Part shown: in pieces, positions 6,573-10,844 of the stretch | How positions within the stretch are numbered: the first letter of the stretch is position 1 | Layout of the letters: the number at the start of each line of letters is the position of its first letter | Assembly: GCA_934444695.1 (NCBI GenBank) | Contig: CAKSDF010000055.1 | Coordinates: 1-10,844 of the forward strand | DNA length: 10,844 nt | Origin: an uncultured Eubacteriales bacterium | GTDB lineage: Bacteria; Bacillota; Clostridia; Oscillospirales; Acutalibacteraceae | Direction: 5' to 3' | Notes under the pieces: generated by a model | Told to the model about the DNA's origin: nothing | Database searches by the model: none | Seen by the model: the letters and a program-made list of their open reading frames with translations, nothing else | Made by a program: the position numbers and the translations under genes

Positions 6573-7712
6573 GTGGTAGGAAAGCATATAAAAGTATTAG
6601 AAGTAAATGTTGATGATCTTCACACAGGCGGTGTTTATTCGCTCGTGAAGAACGTAATCGAACATTCGAGCAAAGAAATACAGATTGATATAGGTGCAAT
6701 TGAGAAATTCGTAAATCAAAAGAATGTGGAGCATTTTGAAGCACTTGGAAGTAAAGTCTATTATTTAGGCTATGAGGGAAGCAAGTGGAAAAAACAGATT
6801 GTCTGTTATAAAAATCTAAAAAAGCTTCTGGAAGAAAATAAATATGATTTTGTCCATATTCATGCTGATGTGGCAAATAAATTGTTTGTTTCTGCGTTGG
6901 CTGCAAAAAGAGCTGGCGTGAAACGTGTTGTTGTTCACTCACATGCAGCTGGGGTTGATGGAAATCACAGAACTTTTAAGGTAGTGGTACATCGATTATG
7001 CAGAATGTTTTTAAAGAATGTGGCTACGGACTTTGTAGCCTGTTCTGATGTGGCAGCAGTATGGATGTATCCTGGAATTCCAAAAGAAAAAGTTATGATT
7101 ATCCAAAACGGAATTGATCTCGAAAAATTCCGTTTCATGGATAATATCCGTCAGAACGTCAGGGAACAGCTGGGTATAACAGATGAGGTATTGATAGGTC
7201 ATGTGGGTAGATTTGCCTATCAAAAAAATCATGAGTACATTCTCAAGATAGCGAAGGCTCTAAAAGAAAAGCAACTGCATTCTAAGATTCTATTGGTTGG
7301 AGAAGGACCGGAGAAAGATAGAATTAAGGCCGTAGCGGAAGAAATGAATTTGAATGATATTCTCGTTTTCTACGGTACTTCAAATGAAGTTGAAAAGCTA
7401 TTCATGGCGATGGACGTATTTATTCTTCCCTCACATTTTGAGGGGCTTCCAATCGTAGGTGTGGAGGCTCAGGCATCAGGACTTCCGGTTATATTCTCTG
7501 ATAAAATTACCTCACAGGCAAAGCTGCTAGATGACGTAACCTTCCTAGGAATCGAGGATGCCGATATTAGTAGTTGGGTTGATGACGTAAACCATTATGG
7601 AAGTATGTACAGGGACAGAACAGAAGCGTATAAAAAACTTCGAGAAGAGAAATATTCTATTGAGGATACTGTGCAGAGTTTCATGAGTTTGTATTTGGGA
7701 GTGAAAAAATGA
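6573..7712 (+). CDS. Glycosyltransferase family 4 (GT-B fold)
   Basis: The 379-residue protein is a retaining GT4 glycosyltransferase expected to add one sugar from a nucleotide-sugar donor to the lipid-linked repeat unit at the cytoplasmic membrane face. The N-terminal acceptor domain has the glycine-rich DDLHTGGVYSLV (14-25) and VHIHADVANKL (94-104). The C-terminal donor domain shows GHVGRFAYQKNH (209-220) with the phosphate-contacting Arg213 and Lys218, LVGEGPEKD (241-249), and the EX7E motif EGLPIVGVE (Glu290 and Glu298). Length and order match EpsF/CapM-type enzymes. It starts with GTG, preceded by the purine-rich run GGGGTAGG at 6561-6568. It begins 12 bases after the HAD gene and overlaps the next gene by four bases (ATGA), implying translational coupling with the second DUF4422 protein. 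Donor sugar cannot be told from sequence. Confidence 0.95.
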   Translation: MVGKHIKVLEVNVDDLHTGGVYSLVKNVIEHSSKEIQIDIGAIEKFVNQKNVEHFEALGSKVYYLGYEGSKWKKQIVCYKNLKKLLEENKYDFVHIHADVANKLFVSALAAKRAGVKRVVVHSHAAGVDGNHRTFKVVVHRLCRMFLKNVATDFVACSDVAAVWMYPGIPKEKVMIIQNGIDLEKFRFMDNIRQNVREQLGITDEVLIGHVGRFAYQKNHEYILKIAKALKEKQLHSKILLVGEGPEKDRIKAVAEEMNLNDILVFYGTSNEVEKLFMAMDVFILPSHFEGLPIVGVEAQASGLPVIFSDKITSQAKLLDDVTFLGIEDADISSWVDDVNHYGSMYRDRTEAYKKLREEKYSIEDTVQSFMSLYLGVKK

Positions 7713-8455
7713 TTTATATTGCAGCACATAAAGAATTTGATGTTCCTCAACTGGAAAACTATGTGCCATTACAAGTAGGAGCAGAGGGGAAGGAAAGCCT
7801 TGGTTATCTGCAGGATAATACCGGAGATAATATATCTTTGAAAAACCCTAACTTCTGTGAGCTTACAGGTTTGTATTGGATTTGGAAAAATACAAACGAT
7901 GAGTACAAAGGGCTTGTTCATTACAGACGATATTTTGGTAAAAGCAATCTTAGTAGCAAGACGAAGGATATATACACATACGATGAGATGGTTGATTTAC
8001 TAAAGGGCAACGATATCGTTCTTCCGTATGTTGAATATTTCAAACAGAATGCAAAAGAGGAAATATTGATTCAATGCTGCACGCCGGAGATTTTTGATAA
8101 ACTCAGAAGAATTATAGAGGAAATGTATCCGGAGTATTTGGAGGCATTCGATCAGTACTTTGCGCAGAATAAGTCAGTCTTATTCAACATGATGTTTTGC
8201 AGTGCTAAGATTTTTGACGCGTACTGCGAGTGGCTTTTTTCCGTTTTATTTGAATTGGAGAAGACAGTGGACTTAAGCAAGCTAAACTCATATCAGAAGA
8301 GACTGTATGGATTTTTAAGTGAACGGCTTCTGAATGTTTGGCTGATAAAAAATAACAAAAAAATAAGGCATGTGGCTATCGTTAATGTTGAAATGCCGAC
8401 AAAGGAAAAAATTGTGTTACTGCTTCGTCGGATGAAACACAGATATTTTTCATAG
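7709..8455 (+). CDS. DUF4422 family protein, probable polysaccharide glycosyltransferase (second copy)
   Basis: The 248-residue protein is essentially a bare DUF4422 domain, beginning MIYIAAHKEFDVP. It has VGAEG (23-27), DNTGDNIS (36-43), FCELTGLYWIWKN (49-61), GLVHYRR (68-74), FNMMF (159-163) and SERLLNVWL (204-212). It shares long identical blocks with the copy at 1631-2467 but is clearly diverged, so the two probably act on different acceptors rather than being a recent duplication. The start is fixed by the ATGA overlap with the GT4 gene. This tight coupling suggests that the two transferases act in succession. There is no membrane segment. Family function is inferred as glycosyl transfer in capsule synthesis, and with glf in the same operon galactofuranosyl transfer is one possibility. 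Confidence 0.87.
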   Translation: MIYIAAHKEFDVPQLENYVPLQVGAEGKESLGYLQDNTGDNISLKNPNFCELTGLYWIWKNTNDEYKGLVHYRRYFGKSNLSSKTKDIYTYDEMVDLLKGNDIVLPYVEYFKQNAKEEILIQCCTPEIFDKLRRIIEEMYPEYLEAFDQYFAQNKSVLFNMMFCSAKIFDAYCEWLFSVLFELEKTVDLSKLNSYQKRLYGFLSERLLNVWLIKNNKKIRHVAIVNVEMPTKEKIVLLLRRMKHRYFS

Positions 8456-8470
8456 TTAGGATGAGACGCG

Positions 8471-9733
8471 ATGAAAAAGATTCTTATATCTTTGCTTACA
8501 TATACACTTGCGCTATTGATTATTTTAAATTGCTATTCCCTTATGTGCATGGTGTATCCGAACCGGATTTTTTATATTTTGACGAATGTAAATTTTGTGC
8601 TGTTGCTTTTGCTGCGTAGAAAAATAAAACTCAAAAAAAATGCCTCTGTTTTATGTGCGGCATATTTATTATGCATGCTGCTGCTTATTGTACGAGGCTT
8701 TTTTAGCTATGAGTTTATGTTCTCTTGCGTGCTTCCTTTTGTGTTCACAGTTGTGTATTTTGACAAAACAGATGTTGTACTTGATTTTTGGGAGAAGTAT
8801 ACAAATATCATAGCAGTCATATGTCTACTCAGTTTGGTGTTTTTTGTATTTGCATCTAATCTCCATCTAATTAGTCCAACGGCTATTTATTCTGCGGATG
8901 AGGTAGGATGGGGAACTAATACGTATAAAGACTATTATCATTTGTATTGTGAAGGACAGGAAGTGTATGCGCTTGGCTATTCCGGTGTAAGGAATACAGC
9001 GTTGTTTGTAGAAGGCCCAATGCTTACATTTGTTGGATGTTTGGCTCTTTACTATGAGCTATTTCTTAGAGTCAAAGGTATTCGGAAAATTGTTGCTGCG
9101 TCTATTATTATCTCGATTGCTTCATCTCTTTCAACGACTGGCCTTTTGCTAATTGCAGTAATGATGTATTTGAGGTTTTACGAAAGAATAAAGAATAACA
9201 AATTTTTGAAGTTCTTTTGCCTCCCTGCGATTATTGCTGTCCTGATTTATATAGGGATATATGTAATTCAAGATAAATTTGTAAGTAATGTGTACTCAGC
9301 TTCTGTTCGTACAGATGATCTTCTGGCCGCGTTGAAATGTTTTGTTAGTGATCCGATGAACGGTGTGGGTTATAACAATTTGAAAGGCATTGACCCATTT
9401 AGGCTATATAGAAGGACTGATGCTGGATTGAGCACAGGTCTTGGTGGAATATTAGCATATGGTGGACTATTGTGGGGCCTATGGTATATCGTCCCGGTTG
9501 TGATTGCAGTTAAGAAATATATCTCACAACCTAAGTATCGGAATGTTTTGGGATTCGTATTTCTTTACATGGCACTTCTTGTTGTAACAGTAGTTCAGTC
9601 AAGAATATTATGTACTGTATGTATGACGATGTCGTGGATAATTACAATGGATTCGAGTATTGCGAAGAAACAGCTTGTAGAAGTTAAAGAACGTAAGGCT
9701 GTGGGAAAGAAAATCAGAGTTAAAATGATGTGA
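8471..9733 (+). CDS. Wzy-like polysaccharide polymerase (integral membrane)
   Basis: The 420-residue protein is strongly hydrophobic, with about ten to eleven predicted membrane spans at roughly residues 4-24, 33-49, 58-75, 81-97, 112-130, 180-199, 206-235 (possibly two), 248-266, 322-346, 357-378 and 380-392. A polar external loop of about 50 residues lies near 131-179 and another near 267-320. The second holds SVRTDDLLAALKCFVSDPMNGVGYNN and is followed by STGLGGILAYGGLL. This Arg-rich loop followed by a G-x-G-x-N element and a Thr-Gly-rich segment before a membrane span is typical of O-antigen/capsule polymerases (Wzy/EpsG-like, O-antigen ligase superfamily). It ends in a basic cytoplasmic tail. 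It would polymerise lipid-linked repeat units on the outer face of the membrane. An AGGATGAG ribosome site precedes the ATG. The segment is AT-rich relative to glf, which is usual for wzy genes. Ligase function is less likely in a Gram-positive-type locus. Confidence 0.85.
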   Translation: MKKILISLLTYTLALLIILNCYSLMCMVYPNRIFYILTNVNFVLLLLLRRKIKLKKNASVLCAAYLLCMLLLIVRGFFSYEFMFSCVLPFVFTVVYFDKTDVVLDFWEKYTNIIAVICLLSLVFFVFASNLHLISPTAIYSADEVGWGTNTYKDYYHLYCEGQEVYALGYSGVRNTALFVEGPMLTFVGCLALYYELFLRVKGIRKIVAASIIISIASSLSTTGLLLIAVMMYLRFYERIKNNKFLKFFCLPAIIAVLIYIGIYVIQDKFVSNVYSASVRTDDLLAALKCFVSDPMNGVGYNNLKGIDPFRLYRRTDAGLSTGLGGILAYGGLLWGLWYIVPVVIAVKKYISQPKYRNVLGFVFLYMALLVVTVVQSRILCTVCMTMSWIITMDSSIAKKQLVEVKERKAVGKKIRVKMM

Positions 9734-9740
9734 GGCTATT

Positions 9741-10844
9741 ATGGAAAATGGATATAGAACTAAAGTTGGAGTTATAACATATCATTCTGCCTATAACTTT
9801 GGCTCTGTTTTACAGGCTTTAGCTACGCAAGAAGCAATCAAGCGTTTGGGGTATGAAGCTGATATTATTAATTATAGAATGAAAAGGCAGAAGCAGTACT
9901 ACCAAAAACTTTACAGGACGGCGTTTGGTTCCAAGACATTTATTAAGGATTTCATTATGATGCCGGTAAGGGGAAAAAGGCTTCAGAGAGCAAAGGCATA
10001 TGAACAATTTATCGAGTCAAGATTGAACCTTACAAAGGAGTTTGAAGTTCCGGAAGCAGCGATGCAGGTATTTGCTGAATACCCCTGTATTGTTAGCGGA
10101 AGCGATCAGATTTGGAATTTTCATTCAAATGAACTGGAAGGGCAAGCAATCGATTATATGAAGCCGTATTTATTGTCTGACTTTAACGGCAAGAAGGTTT
10201 CTTATGCATCTTCGATAAGTAACATGTCTGATGTGGAGCTTGATTCAATTATCGGCTACATTTCTCAGTTTGACCATCTTTCGTTCAGAGAGGCAAGTAG
10301 CAATAAAAGAATAAATGAAAAATACAAATTGGGATCGATCAATGTTCCGGATCCTACGTTTCTTCTATCCAGAAAAGATTGGATTGATTTGTTGGACCTA
10401 AAACAGAGCAAAGATGAAAGGTATATTTTGTATTATTCATTACGTAGCTATAAACCGCAAAGAGAGCGCATTGCATTGCTTAAACAAATCTCGGAGCGTA
10501 CTGGATATAAAATAAAAGTGGTTACACCTTTTGTTTATTTAAACTATTCAGATGATTGCTTTGAAATTCATCCGGAATTTGGTCCGCTGGAGTTTATAAG
10601 TAACATCATGAATGCTGAGATGATTATAACAGATTCTTACCATGGAACTATACTATCGGTCAATTTCGAGAAGAATTTTTTCTCGATGTGCGAAAATACA
10701 GGAAGCGAGTTCAGAAAGACAGATATCCTGTGTCAACTGGGACTCGAAAAACGCATAATCGCTGATATTGAAGAATCCTTTACAAAGCTTGATTCTGCAA
10801 TCGATTATACACAAGTAAGGTTAAAGGTCGAGGCTCTGCGCACG
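9741..10844 (+). CDS. Polysaccharide pyruvyl transferase family protein (3' end outside window)
   Basis: An open frame of 368 codons starts with ATG seven bases after the wzy-like stop and continues past the right edge without a stop. The family (PF04230, CsaB/WcaK-like) includes enzymes that move pyruvate from phosphoenolpyruvate onto sugars as acidic ketals. Visible signatures are VGVITYHSAYNFGSVLQALA (9-28), the SGSDQIWN block (119-126), SYASSIS (154-160), LSFREASS (180-187), VPDPTFLL (202-209) and TDSYHGTI (297-304) with the conserved His301. The fold is GT-B-like. TGAGG overlapping the previous stop is the likely ribosome site, so it is translationally close to the wzy-like gene. Some members of this family in capsule loci act as transferases with other donors, so pyruvylation is probable rather than certain. 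It probably lacks only a short C-terminal portion. Confidence 0.92.
   Translation, partial: MENGYRTKVGVITYHSAYNFGSVLQALATQEAIKRLGYEADIINYRMKRQKQYYQKLYRTAFGSKTFIKDFIMMPVRGKRLQRAKAYEQFIESRLNLTKEFEVPEAAMQVFAEYPCIVSGSDQIWNFHSNELEGQAIDYMKPYLLSDFNGKKVSYASSISNMSDVELDSIIGYISQFDHLSFREASSNKRINEKYKLGSINVPDPTFLLSRKDWIDLLDLKQSKDERYILYYSLRSYKPQRERIALLKQISERTGYKIKVVTPFVYLNYSDDCFEIHPEFGPLEFISNIMNAEMIITDSYHGTILSVNFEKNFFSMCENTGSEFRKTDILCQLGLEKRIIADIEESFTKLDSAIDYTQVRLKVEALRT

Noticed and set aside
6469..6942. Minus-strand open frame of 157 codons across the HAD/GT4 junction
   Set aside because: It is antisense to two clear genes, lacks a ribosome site and family motifs, and its residue composition is that of an antisense shadow. 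The same applies to the other minus-strand frames, such as 1667-2077 and 5371-5691.

Overview
The window looks like part of a capsular or exopolysaccharide biosynthesis locus from a low-to-moderate GC anaerobic Firmicute, most likely a Clostridia gut or rumen species (Lachnospiraceae-like). The grounds are: purine-rich Shine-Dalgarno sites with ATG/GTG starts, short intergenic gaps, Clostridia-like protein sequences, and an intact oxygen-sensitive glycyl radical enzyme. This assignment is inferred from sequence character, not from a search. All real genes lie on the + strand and read as one operon; gaps run from a 4-base overlap to about 90 bases.

Layout. Positions 1-388 hold the N-terminal stump of a UDP-glucose dehydrogenase. 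Its coding similarity stops near 240, where an 82-base element with 16-base perfect inverted ends begins (247-328). Then come: glf, UDP-galactopyranose mutase (481-1593); a DUF4422 glycosyltransferase-like protein (1631-2467); a 679-residue pyruvate formate-lyase-like glycyl radical enzyme (2501-4540); a 659-residue two-part HAD-type protein of the COG5610 kind (4581-6560); a GT4 glycosyltransferase (6573-7712); a second DUF4422 protein (7709-8455); a Wzy-like polymerase (8471-9733); and a polysaccharide pyruvyl transferase that runs off the right edge (9741-10844).

How the genes fit together. Glf makes UDP-galactofuranose. The GT4 enzyme and the two DUF4422 proteins probably build a lipid-linked repeat unit that includes galactofuranose. 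The pyruvyl transferase-family protein probably decorates it, and the Wzy-like protein polymerises it outside the membrane. Priming transferase, Wzx flippase and chain-length regulators are not in the window and should lie outside it.

The most unusual content is the glycyl radical enzyme. It keeps a candidate catalytic Cys-x-Glu (C346, E348) and the C-terminal radical glycine (G652 in RVWGF), so it looks active and looks more like the eliminase/dehydratase GREs than pyruvate formate-lyase. It sits in the middle of a glycan assembly operon with no activating enzyme beside it. It may carry out a radical dehydration or other elimination on a sugar, polyol or related glycan substituent, possibly together with the HAD protein that follows. 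That is inference and has not been shown.
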